From Xanthobacteraceae bacterium (lineage in GTDB: Bacteria; Pseudomonadota; Alphaproteobacteria; Rhizobiales; Xanthobacteraceae), in the NCBI GenBank assembly GCA_009694215.1, contig SHVN01000010.1, positions 1-45,325 on the forward strand: DNA of 45,325 nt. Reading direction: 5' to 3'. This document shows, one piece after another, positions 17,162 through 26,394 of the stretch; positions within the stretch are counted from its first letter, which is position 1, and every line of letters starts with the position of its first letter. The position numbers were made by a program, and so were the translations under genes. Below the pieces are notes generated by a model, which worked only from the letters and a program-made list of their open reading frames with translations, did not search any database and was not told the DNA's origin.

Positions 17162-17263
17162 TGAGCGGCTCCGGAATTGCCGATAGGGTCGGAGCGAATC
17201 CCGACGCTTTGCGATTCAAGCGCAGATCGCCCACCAAAACCAGCGCCGCAACGCGCGCGAAAC

Positions 17264-18589
17264 ATGTTGGAGCCGATGACGGCCCTCGAACAGCTTGGCG
17301 CCTTCGTCGCCGCCTACGATCCCGACGCGCGCGTGCGGGCCGACGTGCGTTTGCATGCCGCCGATTCGATCGGCGCATGGATCGCCGCCCGGGGCACCCA
17401 CGAGGGCCGGCTGCTGCTGGCCTTCCGCAAGGACGGCGATGCGCTCGCCGACCGCATGGCGATCAACGTGGCGCTCGCGCGATTGAGCGAGATCGACGAC
17501 ATTCACCTTGGCGCGATGATCACGCCCGGTGCGATCGTGGTGCCTTCGGCGCTGACCATCGCCGCCTCGCTGCCGGACGTGACGGCCGGCGATGTCGCGG
17601 CCGCCATCGCCGTGGGCTACGAGGCCATGATCCGGCTCGGCGCCGCGATCGACGGCCCGAGCGTGCTCTATCGCGGCATCTGGCCCTCCTATTTCGCTGC
17701 GCCGTTCGGCGCGGCCGCGGTCGCTGCCCGGCTCTTCAAGCTGGACGAGAAGCAGACGGCAAATGCGCTCTCGGCCGCGCTGATCATGGCGGCGCCGGGC
17801 ACCGGCCATCACGCGACGCCGACCACGGCGCGCTGGCTTGCCGTGGGCCACGCCGCCGGACGCGGCCTCCAGGCGGCGCTGGCTGCGGGGGCGGGATTTA
17901 CCTCCGACGTGAAGATCGCCGACGGCGACTTTCTGAAGAACATCTTCGGCATCTCGCCCAACGCGGCCCTGCTGGGCGGCGGCCTGGGCGTGCTGGCCTT
18001 GAGCCAGACCTCGTTCAAGCCCTGGTGCGCGGCGCGCCAGACCATGGCAGCCACCCAGGCGCTGAAGGAGGTGCTGGCGGATGGGATCGATGCGCAATCT
18101 ATCGCGCGCATCGGCGTCGCCGTGCTTCCGCCGCACCTCAAGATGATCAATCACGGTGTCACGGCCGGTGACCGCTTCTCGCATCTCACCAGCGTGCAGT
18201 ATCAGATGGCGGTGGCGGCGCTCGCCCCGGACCTCGGATTCGGATTGAGCCCGCCGGCCGGGCCGATCGCGCCTGCGCTATCGGCCTTCATGGCGCGCAT
18301 CCAGGTGCGGGCGGAGGATGGGCTGCTGGCAGCGGGCTATCCGCAGGCCTGGGCCGCGCACGTGACAGTCACGGCGTTGGGCCGGCGCGAGCGGACCGTC
18401 ACGCATGTGCCCGGAGACCCGGCACGGCCGTTCGGCGAAGACGATCTGAAGGCGAAATTCATCCGGGTGACCGCCGCGGCGCTCGACCGCGAGCGCGCCG
18501 AAGCGGAATTCGCCGCCGCGCTTACTGCGCTTGAGCGGCCGGCGGCGTTCATTCGCGAGATTGGAAATATCGGCGGGGTGAAGGCCTAG
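17264..18589 (+). CDS. MmgE/PrpD family protein
   Basis: The 441-residue product belongs to the MmgE/PrpD family, which includes 2-methylcitrate dehydratase, cis-aconitate decarboxylase and related enzymes. Typical segments are the N-terminal helix with RLHAADSIGAWIAARG, the HLGAMITPGAIVVPSAL motif with the conserved His, and GMGHHATPT-like GTGHHATPT. The ATG at 17264 is chosen; an ATG at 17276 with a GGAG site nearby is an alternative, and a longer frame from 17177 lacks family similarity. Because family members act on different dicarboxylic acids, no reaction is assigned. It starts divergently from the LtrA pseudogene. Confidence 0.85.
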   Translation: MLEPMTALEQLGAFVAAYDPDARVRADVRLHAADSIGAWIAARGTHEGRLLLAFRKDGDALADRMAINVALARLSEIDDIHLGAMITPGAIVVPSALTIAASLPDVTAGDVAAAIAVGYEAMIRLGAAIDGPSVLYRGIWPSYFAAPFGAAAVAARLFKLDEKQTANALSAALIMAAPGTGHHATPTTARWLAVGHAAGRGLQAALAAGAGFTSDVKIADGDFLKNIFGISPNAALLGGGLGVLALSQTSFKPWCAARQTMAATQALKEVLADGIDAQSIARIGVAVLPPHLKMINHGVTAGDRFSHLTSVQYQMAVAALAPDLGFGLSPPAGPIAPALSAFMARIQVRAEDGLLAAGYPQAWAAHVTVTALGRRERTVTHVPGDPARPFGEDDLKAKFIRVTAAALDRERAEAEFAAALTALERPAAFIREIGNIGGVKA

Positions 18590-18608
18590 GAGCTATTGGG
18601 AGCTATTG
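18589..18608. repeat. 10-bp exact tandem duplication after the PrpD stop
   Basis: GGAGCTATTG occurs twice back to back, the first copy sharing one base with the stop codon of the MmgE/PrpD gene. It lies in the 102-bp gap between convergent genes, where I see no clear terminator. Confidence 0.7.
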
Positions 18609-18691
18609 CAGCCCATAGCCTGCCAGAACCGTGAGGCAGCGGCAGCTGATTTTGTCGCCGCAATGCCGGCAAACGGCGGTGTGCGAGGCGA

Positions 18692-20026
18692 TCAGATGGT
18701 CAGCGTGTTGACCATGCGGCTCTCGATCTCGCCGCGCACCTGCGCATAGACGCGCGGGTTGCGGGCGGAGAGGATTTGCAGCGCGGCCAGCACCGCGTTG
18801 GATGGCTCCAGCACCGTCATCACTGGGACCTTGCTCGGCGCGCGCAGCGACGACCAGACGTCCTCGGGGAATTCCTTGGCGCTCGCCGGCACGGTGATGA
18901 CCGGAATGGTGGACTGCGCCGACAGAACCGGCCCGGCGCCGTTCGAGCGCCCGATGAAGGCGATCACCACACTGTCCGGGACTTCTTGAATCATCTTGTT
19001 AAGGATGTTCGCGCCCGCCACCGGCTCCTTGTGAATGGAGCAGGTCACGACCGTCATCAGGTCCTTCAAGTTGCCGAGCGCTTCGGAGAAGGCTTCGGTC
19101 TTGTCGCTCTCCGAGCCGCGCCAGAGGATGATGCGCTGGCGGGGCAGGCGGAAATGGCCGGTGGTCTCCGCCACCTGCCGGTATTTCGCCGCCACCGTGT
19201 CGAGCGCGCCGCCGTCGCGATAGACCTGCTTGTCGATATAGGCGCCGTTCTCCAGCACCCGCCAGGAATCGTTGTCGATCACGTCGGCTAGCAGCAGGTT
19301 GCCTTTGGCGTCGAAGCCGAATTCGACCTTGAAGTCGACCAGCGTGCCGCCTTCGAGCGTCCAGGCCTTCTCCAGCATCAGGAACGCCTGGCGCGCGATC
19401 CGCCGCATCTCCGGGAAGAATTTGTATTCCTCCGGGCGCGAGAACACGTCCGCGGTCTGCAGCACCAGGAAGGGGTCTGATCCGAGGATCGGCTTCGCCG
19501 GGTTGAACAGCCGGATCTGCGCGGCGCCGTCCTCGTATTGCATCAGCGGATCGTCGGCGACGAGCGGCTTGCCCTTCCAGTTCTTGTCCTTGGTCTTGAG
19601 ATAGAACTCGACCAGGAGCTGCGGGAACAACTGTCCCTTGGCATAGTGCGGGCTGCGCTTGAGCGCCGAGCCATGCGCCTCACGCCGCACCACCACTTCG
19701 TAGGGCAGCATGGTGCAGGGCGGGGCGATGAACGAGGTCGGGCTGTCCTGCTCCTCGAACGCGACCGGCAGGCCGCAGGCCTTGAGCAGGCGGAACACGT
19801 TGCAGGTCGTCGCGGTCGCGAGCCGGCCCTTGTCGGCAATGATGTCGTGCTTGGCGCCGTCGCCCGCGGTGATGTCGTCTTTCGCGACCACCGAGACCAG
19901 ATCGGAGCCGGCGATCCGGAATATCTTCTTGGTCTTGCCCTCGGTGACGAGGGCCGCGGGAGAAAAGGTTTTGGTCGGGCGTCCGGCCGTTTGGGCGTCC
20001 ACAGCTTGATCCTGCTTTGAGTTCAA
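18692..20026 (-). CDS. PAICS-like bifunctional SAICAR synthetase / AIR carboxylase (PurC-PurE fusion)
   Basis: Residues 26-285 are a SAICAR synthetase (PurC): EGKTK at 29-33, DITAG at 51-55, VDFKVEFG at 230-237 and ADVIDNDSWR at 247-256. Residues 298-444 are a PurE-like domain: GSESD at 304-308, SIHKEP at 330-335, GRSNGAGP at 359-366 and EDVWSSLRAPS at 388-398. The PurE part resembles the class II, CO2-using form of animals, and the domain order is that of vertebrate PAICS. It would catalyse two steps of purine synthesis, AIR to CAIR to SAICAR. The frame starts with TTG at 20026; a GTG at 20002 with an AGGA site is an alternative. Most bacteria keep purC and purE apart. No other pur gene is near. 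Confidence 0.88.
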   Translation of the reverse strand: MNSKQDQAVDAQTAGRPTKTFSPAALVTEGKTKKIFRIAGSDLVSVVAKDDITAGDGAKHDIIADKGRLATATTCNVFRLLKACGLPVAFEEQDSPTSFIAPPCTMLPYEVVVRREAHGSALKRSPHYAKGQLFPQLLVEFYLKTKDKNWKGKPLVADDPLMQYEDGAAQIRLFNPAKPILGSDPFLVLQTADVFSRPEEYKFFPEMRRIARQAFLMLEKAWTLEGGTLVDFKVEFGFDAKGNLLLADVIDNDSWRVLENGAYIDKQVYRDGGALDTVAAKYRQVAETTGHFRLPRQRIILWRGSESDKTEAFSEALGNLKDLMTVVTCSIHKEPVAGANILNKMIQEVPDSVVIAFIGRSNGAGPVLSAQSTIPVITVPASAKEFPEDVWSSLRAPSKVPVMTVLEPSNAVLAALQILSARNPRVYAQVRGEIESRMVNTLTI

Positions 20027-20113
20027 GGAACCGAAAGTTTAGTCTTTCGGACCCCAGTCATCTAGGCCGGACGGGGGGCTTTTCAACACGGAAGTCGCGG
20101 GTTCCGTGGCCGG

Positions 20114-21217
20114 TCAGGCGGATTGCTCGGCGGCCATCAGCTTCCTCAGCACCTGCTTGTAGCGCACGGGACCTACGTCGATCGCCAGCGTCACCGGGTC
20201 GACCGCGGTCTGCGAGGCATCGATGATCCGCTGCTGCGCCTCGATCACCGGCGCGTCCTGTTCCTCGAAGGCGAAGCGGCGGGTCGCGGCGACCTTCTCC
20301 TGAATCTGCCGGTTCAGCTCGTCGCCCTTGGAAAACACGCCAAAACGCACCGCGGTGAAGAAGTAATGCGTAGTTTCGTCGGATTCCGGGGTCAGCAGGT
20401 GGATGGCGTGATAGCCGGAACCGCTTTCTTTCGTCGTGCCCGGCAGGCAGACTCCGGAAATCAGCCGCATGGTCGAGGGCGCCATCCAGCGCATCTCGGT
20501 GAACTTGTCCACCTTCGCCGGCACGTCCGGCCACATCAGGACATTCATCCCCGGAGGCTTGGCGCTTTGGGCATGGCGCGACACCACGACATCGTCGCCA
20601 TCGTGATCCACGCTGATGACGGACTCGACCGTTTCGGAATTGCCGAGAATGCCCTCGTGCAGATAGGACGTGTGGCTGAGGTCGAGCAGGTTGTCGATGA
20701 CAAGCTCGTAATTGGCCTTGACCATGATCTTGTCGAGCTTGGTCGAATGCAGCGCCGGCACGTTGTCCATGACGCTGAAGTCCGGAATCATGGAATGATC
20801 CGGCGCCTTGTCGCCCATCCAGATCCAGATCGCCTGATGCTTTTCGGTCACCGGATAGCTCTTCACCCGCGCCCGCGGCGGGATGTGCTTGTTGCCGTGC
20901 GGATTGAGCACGCAGACGCCGGACGTGTCGTACTCCAGGCCGTGATAGGGACACTGGATGCGGTTAGCGCCGACGATCTTGCCCATGCTGAGCGGTGCGA
21001 AGCGGTGCGCGCAGCGATCCTCCAGCGCGCCGACCTTGCCGTCGGCCATCCGGTAGAGCACGACCGGCTCCTTCAGGATGGTGAGGCCGAGCAGCTTGCC
21101 CGCGGCCAGATCGCTGGACCATGCGGCGACATACCAGGCGTTGTGGAGATAGGTGCCACTCATGAGCTTTTTCTTGCTCTCGACGAGCGCGGGATCGTGG
21201 CCGATCTGAATGTTCAT
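20114..21217 (-). CDS. Rieske non-heme iron oxygenase, VanA-like single-component oxygenase
   Basis: The 367-residue product has a Rieske 2Fe-2S site (C69, H71, C89, H92 in CAHRF and CPYHGLEY) and a mononuclear iron site in NLLDLSHTSYLH with D179, H182 and H187. The layout matches the vanillate O-demethylase/ phthalate-type oxygenase group, in which a separate reductase feeds electrons. The ATG at 21217 is supported by a GGAGG site. No reductase gene adjoins it; the dioxygenase reductase at 32454-33464 is far away. The substrate is probably a methoxylated or carboxylated aromatic, but this is inference. Confidence 0.9.
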   Translation of the reverse strand: MNIQIGHDPALVESKKKLMSGTYLHNAWYVAAWSSDLAAGKLLGLTILKEPVVLYRMADGKVGALEDRCAHRFAPLSMGKIVGANRIQCPYHGLEYDTSGVCVLNPHGNKHIPPRARVKSYPVTEKHQAIWIWMGDKAPDHSMIPDFSVMDNVPALHSTKLDKIMVKANYELVIDNLLDLSHTSYLHEGILGNSETVESVISVDHDGDDVVVSRHAQSAKPPGMNVLMWPDVPAKVDKFTEMRWMAPSTMRLISGVCLPGTTKESGSGYHAIHLLTPESDETTHYFFTAVRFGVFSKGDELNRQIQEKVAATRRFAFEEQDAPVIEAQQRIIDASQTAVDPVTLAIDVGPVRYKQVLRKLMAAEQSA

Positions 21218-21306
21218 GGGGCGCCCTCCAGAGGTGTGGCCGGAACTTTGAAACAAGTCGAATTATCGGACCGCCGGTCCCATCGGGTCAAGCGGCGATG
21301 GCCATC

Positions 21307-22294
21307 TCATTCGATGACTTCGTCGGCGCGCAGCAGGATCGCCTGCGAAAATTCCAGGTCGAGCACCTTTGCGGTTTTTTTGATTGATAGCCAATTCAGC
21401 CGTGGTCGGCCGCTCGATCGGCAGGTCGCTTGGCTTTGCCCCACGCGCAATCCGGTGCACATAGTCGGTGCGCGCCGCGCGAACAAATCGCGGCTGGGTC
21501 CGTAGGACATAAGTCCGCCATGCTCGGCGAATTGGCGGAATACGGATATCGATGCGATCCGCTGCCGTATCGCGAATTGCGCGAGGCGCTCGCGATCGCG
21601 CGAAAAGAACGGTGAGGTCACGACGATGAGGAAGCGCCGGTGCCCGGGCGGCGCCTGCGCCAGAGCCAGAGCCTTTTCATAGTCATAAGGATAGTCGCGC
21701 GGCTCGACGCCGGTAACCTTCAATCCGAACCTCTGCGCGCTGTCCTTGGCCGCTTGCCATTGGTCGGCCGACAGCGCGTCCCAGAAAACCGTGACCGCCT
21801 TCATGGCGGGAAATGCCTCCCTCAGCAGTTCGATTCGCTTTTCCGCCAACTCGATCTGCTGGAGAAGCAGGCCTGTGACGTTGCCCGTTGGCCGCGCCAG
21901 GCTCGTGACATAGCCGAGCGTGATCGGATCGTAGTCGATTGCGACCATCACGATCGGAATTGTCTGGGTGGCGGCGAGCGCGCCCTTCAGGGACGCCTCC
22001 GGGCCATAGGCCAGGATGATGTCCGGCTTGTTCCTGACCAGTTCCTGCATCGCTTCGCCATAGCGATCCGGCTTGCCTTCTTGGTCGATAAAATCCAGGA
22101 CGAAATTGTTTGCCTTCGACATAGCCAAGTGCGGCCATGCGCTGCTCGAACGGGCCCAGAAAGGAAAAAGGAGACCGACGCGGCGTAGGCGAGGTCGCGC
22201 CGACGCGCAGCACGGCAGGCGATGTCTGCGCGCGGAGCGATAGCGGCCAGCACGCCGCGCCGCCGATCAGACCGATGAATTCCCGCCGCCTCAC
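21307..22294 (-). pseudogene. ABC transporter substrate-binding protein (ABC_sub_bind family), three frameshifts
   Basis: The gene opens with GTG at 22294 inside a GTGA overlap with the upstream Mo-hydroxylase gene and encodes a Tat-like start (RRREFIGLIGGAACWPLSLRAQ). The frame is lost after ALGYVEGK by an extra base near 22108; the next frame carries NNFVLDFIDQEGKPDRYGEA and most of the domain. Near 21472 the frame shifts again (DYVHRIARGAKPSDLPIERP is in another frame), and near the T7 run at 21375-21381 it returns to give TAKVLDLEFSQAILLRADEV and the stop. The family takes part in ABC uptake. With three indels it is most likely dead, unless the sequence has errors. Confidence 0.8.
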
Positions 22295-24663
22295 GCGCGT
22301 TTCCCCTTGGCCGCTTTGGCCCCCTGGATTGTACACCAGATGCGGTGCGGCGTCGCCGGCATGTCCATGTGTTCGATGCCGTAACCTTTAAGCGCGTCCA
22401 TGATCGCGTTCATCACCACCGCCAGCGCGGGTGTGATTCCGGCCTCCCCGCCGCCTTTGACGCGCAGGGGGTTGCCGTGGGTCGGGTCCTCGGTCAGCGC
22501 GATGTCGAACGAGGGGACGAGATGCGCGCGCGGAATGCTGTAGTCCATGAAACTGCCGGAGAGCACCTGGCCGCTGTCGTCGTAACGCACGTCCTCTACC
22601 AGCGCCTGGCCGATGCCCTGGACGATGCCGCCGTGCACCTGGCCGTGCAGGATCAGCGGGTTGATCGCCTGTCCGGCGTCGTCGATCGAGCCGTAACGCG
22701 GGATGGAAATGGCTCCCGTGTCCGGATCGATCTCGACCTCGCAGATCGCGCAGCCGGTCGGATAGGCCGGGATGCGGCCGGTGAAGGTTGCCTTGGATTC
22801 CAGCTTCGAGCCTGCGGCCAGCGCCGGGTTCTCGTTCATCGCCTGCGCCACGTCGTAGATCGTCAGCCGGCGGTTGCTCTTCGGCGTAACGAACAGCCCG
22901 TCGGTGAAATTGATCTCGGCCTTGGCCACGTCGAGCATCTTCGCGGCGACCGCCTTGCCCTGCGCCAGCACCTCGCCACAGGCCTGGAACATCAAGGTGC
23001 CGCCCAATCGCATCGACCGGTCGGAGTGCGTGCCGCTGCCGGACGGGATTTTCGCGGTGTCGCCGCCGATGAAGATAATGTCCTCGGGATGCACTCCCAG
23101 GAGATCGGCCATCACCTGCGCGAAGCTCGTCTCGTGGCCCTGGCCGGTCGATTGCGTGCCGACCGCAAGCTCGACCTTGCCTGAGCCCAGGACCGTGACC
23201 TCGACGCGCTCGTGCGGGATGCCGACCGGCGTCTCCAGATAGTTCGAGATGCCGATGCCGCGGAGCTTGCCGCGCTTCTTCGACTCGCGGCGGCGCGTGG
23301 CAAAACCCTTCCAGTCGGCAACCTCGATCATGCGGTTCATGTTGCCCGCGAAGTCGCCGCTGTCGTAAAGCAGCCCGCTGGCGGTGCGGTAGGGTAGTTT
23401 CTTCTTCGGGATGACGTTCTTCTGCCGCAGCTTCACGCGGTCGATGCCGAGTTTGTCGGCGGCGAGATCGATCAGCCGCTCCAGAACCAGCGTTGCCTCC
23501 GGCCGGCCGGCGCCGCGGAACGGCGCGGTCGGCACCGTGTTGGTCATCACCGAGCGGCAGCGCATGTGCATCAGCGGGATGTCGTAGACGGTGGTGGCGA
23601 CGCGATAGGCGTTGCTCAGCGGCACATAGGTCACGGTTTGCCCGCCGCAGGTGCCGAGATGATCGACATGATAGGCGGTGATGCGGCCGTCCCTCGTCAG
23701 CGCGAGTCGCGCCGTCGTCACCAGATCGCGGCCCGCATAGTCGGTGAGGAAGGATTCCGAGCGGTCGTTGGTCCATTTCACCGTGCGCCCAACGCGCTTC
23801 GCCGCCCACAGGATTGCGGCCTGCTCGGGATAGAGATTGTTGCGCAGCCCGAAGCCGCCGCCGACGTCGGGACAGACGAAGCGGACCTTCTCCAGCGGCA
23901 GCCCGAAGCTCTCCGCCAGCACCATGCGCGGCGCGTGGACGCCCTGGTTGCCGGAAATGAGCATGTAGGATTCCGTGGCCGCGTCGTAGGAGGCGACGCC
24001 CGAGCGCGGCTCCATCTGGCAATTGACGATCCGCTGGTTGACGAATGTCTGCTCGACGACGAGATCGGCTGCGTCGAACGCCGCTCGCACCGCTGCGGCA
24101 TCGCCGAAGTCCTGGTCGAGCGCGATGTTGTCCGGGCACGAGGCGGGCCAGATCGGCTCGGCGGCTTGCGCTTTCCGCACGTCGGTCACCGCCGGCAGCA
24201 CCTCGTATTCGACTTGCACCGCTTCAGCCGCGTCGCGGGCAGCCAACGGGCTTTCCGCCACCACCACCGCCACGGCTTCGCCCGGATAGCGTGCGCGGTC
24301 GGTCGCCAGCGGAAATTGCTGCTCTTCGAGGACCGGGCGCTTGTCCGGCGCGAAGGCGCGGACCTTGATGTCGATCGCGCCCGCCGGGTTGGCTCTCTGA
24401 ATCGCTCCTTTAAGCCCGTCGGCGGCATAGTCGGCCCCGGTCAGCACCGCGATCACGCCGGGCATTGTTTTCGCCGCTGCGGTGTTCACGCGCTTGACGA
24501 TGGCGTGCGCGTGCGGCGAGCGCACGAACATGCCGTAAGCCTGTCCCGGCAGGAAAATATCGTCGGAGTAACGCCCGGCGCCGCGGACGAGGCGCAGATC
24601 CTCGAAGCGGGGCATCGGCCGCCCGATATAGGGGCCGCTTTCGGCTCTCGGTTTGCGATCCAT
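22291..24663 (-). CDS. Xanthine dehydrogenase family molybdopterin-binding (large) subunit
   Basis: The 790-residue product matches the CoxL/XdhB large subunit: a N-terminal LVRGAGRYSDDIFLPG segment, PDVGGGFGLRNNLYPE, PFRGAGRPEA, GTQSTGQGHET and the catalytic base Glu740 in KGGGEAG. It lacks the CoxL AYRCSFR loop, so it is not a CO dehydrogenase. It should hydroxylate an aldehyde, aromatic acid or N-heterocycle with Mo-MCD. The partner FAD and 2Fe-2S subunits are not next to it, which is unusual. The stop overlaps the start of the broken binding-protein gene. It is divergent from UbiD gene 24790-26367. Confidence 0.9.
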   Translation of the reverse strand: MDRKPRAESGPYIGRPMPRFEDLRLVRGAGRYSDDIFLPGQAYGMFVRSPHAHAIVKRVNTAAAKTMPGVIAVLTGADYAADGLKGAIQRANPAGAIDIKVRAFAPDKRPVLEEQQFPLATDRARYPGEAVAVVVAESPLAARDAAEAVQVEYEVLPAVTDVRKAQAAEPIWPASCPDNIALDQDFGDAAAVRAAFDAADLVVEQTFVNQRIVNCQMEPRSGVASYDAATESYMLISGNQGVHAPRMVLAESFGLPLEKVRFVCPDVGGGFGLRNNLYPEQAAILWAAKRVGRTVKWTNDRSESFLTDYAGRDLVTTARLALTRDGRITAYHVDHLGTCGGQTVTYVPLSNAYRVATTVYDIPLMHMRCRSVMTNTVPTAPFRGAGRPEATLVLERLIDLAADKLGIDRVKLRQKNVIPKKKLPYRTASGLLYDSGDFAGNMNRMIEVADWKGFATRRRESKKRGKLRGIGISNYLETPVGIPHERVEVTVLGSGKVELAVGTQSTGQGHETSFAQVMADLLGVHPEDIIFIGGDTAKIPSGSGTHSDRSMRLGGTLMFQACGEVLAQGKAVAAKMLDVAKAEINFTDGLFVTPKSNRRLTIYDVAQAMNENPALAAGSKLESKATFTGRIPAYPTGCAICEVEIDPDTGAISIPRYGSIDDAGQAINPLILHGQVHGGIVQGIGQALVEDVRYDDSGQVLSGSFMDYSIPRAHLVPSFDIALTEDPTHGNPLRVKGGGEAGITPALAVVMNAIMDALKGYGIEHMDMPATPHRIWCTIQGAKAAKGKRA

Positions 24664-24789
24664 GATGCTGGCTGGTTTGTCTCTTGTGGTCTCGCGGGCG
24701 GGAGCCTATCGAACGGGCACGGTCGTTGCCAGCGCAACCGGTTGGAAACGTGGCGGAAACCTCTATAATTCGGATCAGGGAGAACGCCC

Positions 24790-26367
24790 ATGAATGTCGT
24801 TGAAAAGGCCGCAGCGAACCTGCGGCCGAATGCGGTGGATTTCGAACGCTTCCGGTTGCGCACGTTTCTGGAGAGCCTGAGCCTTGCCGAACTCGACACT
24901 CGCAGCGAGGCGGTCGACCTCGCCGGCATCGCCGAGGTGATGGAAGGCAACCAGAAGGCGGTGCTGTTCCGCTCGGCCGGCCCCGAGAAGGCGGAACTCG
25001 CCGGCAATGTCATGGGCGGGCGCGCCCGGATCGCGGCGGCATTCGGCGTGAAGCCGGACGGGCTGCTCAAGGAAATGCAGCGGCGGCTCCGCAACAAGCC
25101 GGAGATTTTCGAGGTCTCGCGCGCCGAGGCGCCGTGCCAGGCGGTGGTGCTGACCGGCGACGACGCCGACGTGACCAGGCTCCCCGTGCATCTCCAGCAC
25201 GGCGCCGACGGCGGTCCTTACATCTCGGCCTCGATCGACTACGTCATCGATCCCAAGACCGGCTGGACCAACGTCGGCCTGCGCCGGCTGATGTTGCGCT
25301 CCTCCAAGGAGACCGGCATCGACCTTGTCGCGCCGAGCGATCTCAAGGCGATCTACGAGGCCAATGCCGCGGCGGGCAAGCCCACGCCGGTGAGCTTCGT
25401 CGTTGGCGCCCATCCGATCGATCATGTCGTCGGCACCATGCGGCTTCCGGTGGACGAGCTTGGACTCGTCTCCATGCTGCGCGACGCGCCGGTGGCGGTG
25501 GTGAAATCCGTCACCAACGACATTCGCGTCCCGGCCGACGCCGAATATGTGATCGAAGGCTATCTCGACGAGCACGGCCATCGCGAGCCGGAAGGGCCCT
25601 ATGGCGAGTTCCTCGGCTATTACGGCGCGGTCAAGCGCAATCCGGTGTTCCATCTCACCGCCATCACTCACCGCAAGGATGCGCTGTTCCAGACCTCGAC
25701 CATCGGCGGCAAGACCTTGGGCCGCACCGACACCGCGCAGCTTTCGGCGCTGCGCACCGAGATCATGGTCTGGCGCGCCCTCGAAGTGGCGGTGCGCGAG
25801 CCGGTCGCGGTCTATGCGACCACGTCGAGCGGCGGCGCGTTCAACGTGCGCGTGGCGTTGCGCCAGCGCGTGCCGGGCGAGGCGAGGAACGCCATCGGCG
25901 CCTGCATGGGCGCGCTCGCCAACTGCAAGAACGTCTATGTGGTCGATCCCGACGTCGACATCTTCTCCGACGAGCAGATGGACTGGGCGATGGCGACCCG
26001 CTTCCAGCCCGACCGCGATCTGATCGTGATGAGCGGCATGCGGACGCTCCCGCTCGACCCGTCGCTGCCGCCGGGCAGCCGCGTCGGCGCCAAGGCCGGC
26101 TACGATCTGACCTGGCCGTTCGGCACCGCCGACCGCCTGGAGGTGCGCGTGCCGGCGCCGCCCAAGTTTTCCGGCAAGCGTTTTCCGTCGGTCGAAGCCG
26201 CCTTGGCCGACGGCCCAAAATTCTTTGAGGAGTTGATGACGGCGGTGGGCAGCCGGGACGGCCGCGAGGTGGTGCGCACGTTGGGCAGCCTGCGCGACAA
26301 GCTGGCCCTCGACCGCGACGGCGAAGGGCGCTACTTCATCAAGCTAGGCCCGGCGAACGATAAATAG
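24790..26367 (+). CDS. UbiD-family prenyl-FMN-dependent decarboxylase, second copy
   Basis: The 525-residue product is a UbiD-family (de)carboxylase paralogous to 12273-13811. NVGLRRLML carries N161 and R165/R166, and EPEGPYGEFLGYY carries E268 and E273, so the prenyl-FMN active site looks intact. An AGGGAG site precedes the ATG. It is followed after 27 nt by a binding protein and then an ATPase and permease, so uptake and decarboxylation of the same compound may be linked; this is inferred from the arrangement. Confidence 0.92.
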   Translation: MNVVEKAAANLRPNAVDFERFRLRTFLESLSLAELDTRSEAVDLAGIAEVMEGNQKAVLFRSAGPEKAELAGNVMGGRARIAAAFGVKPDGLLKEMQRRLRNKPEIFEVSRAEAPCQAVVLTGDDADVTRLPVHLQHGADGGPYISASIDYVIDPKTGWTNVGLRRLMLRSSKETGIDLVAPSDLKAIYEANAAAGKPTPVSFVVGAHPIDHVVGTMRLPVDELGLVSMLRDAPVAVVKSVTNDIRVPADAEYVIEGYLDEHGHREPEGPYGEFLGYYGAVKRNPVFHLTAITHRKDALFQTSTIGGKTLGRTDTAQLSALRTEIMVWRALEVAVREPVAVYATTSSGGAFNVRVALRQRVPGEARNAIGACMGALANCKNVYVVDPDVDIFSDEQMDWAMATRFQPDRDLIVMSGMRTLPLDPSLPPGSRVGAKAGYDLTWPFGTADRLEVRVPAPPKFSGKRFPSVEAALADGPKFFEELMTAVGSRDGREVVRTLGSLRDKLALDRDGEGRYFIKLGPANDK

Positions 26368-26394
26368 CGCTGACGGGATCAGGGAGGAACGACC

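Noticed and set aside
22291-24663. Aerobic CO dehydrogenase (CoxL)
   Set aside because: The AYRCSFR active-site loop is absent; PFRGAGRPEA is present instead, and coxM and coxS are missing.
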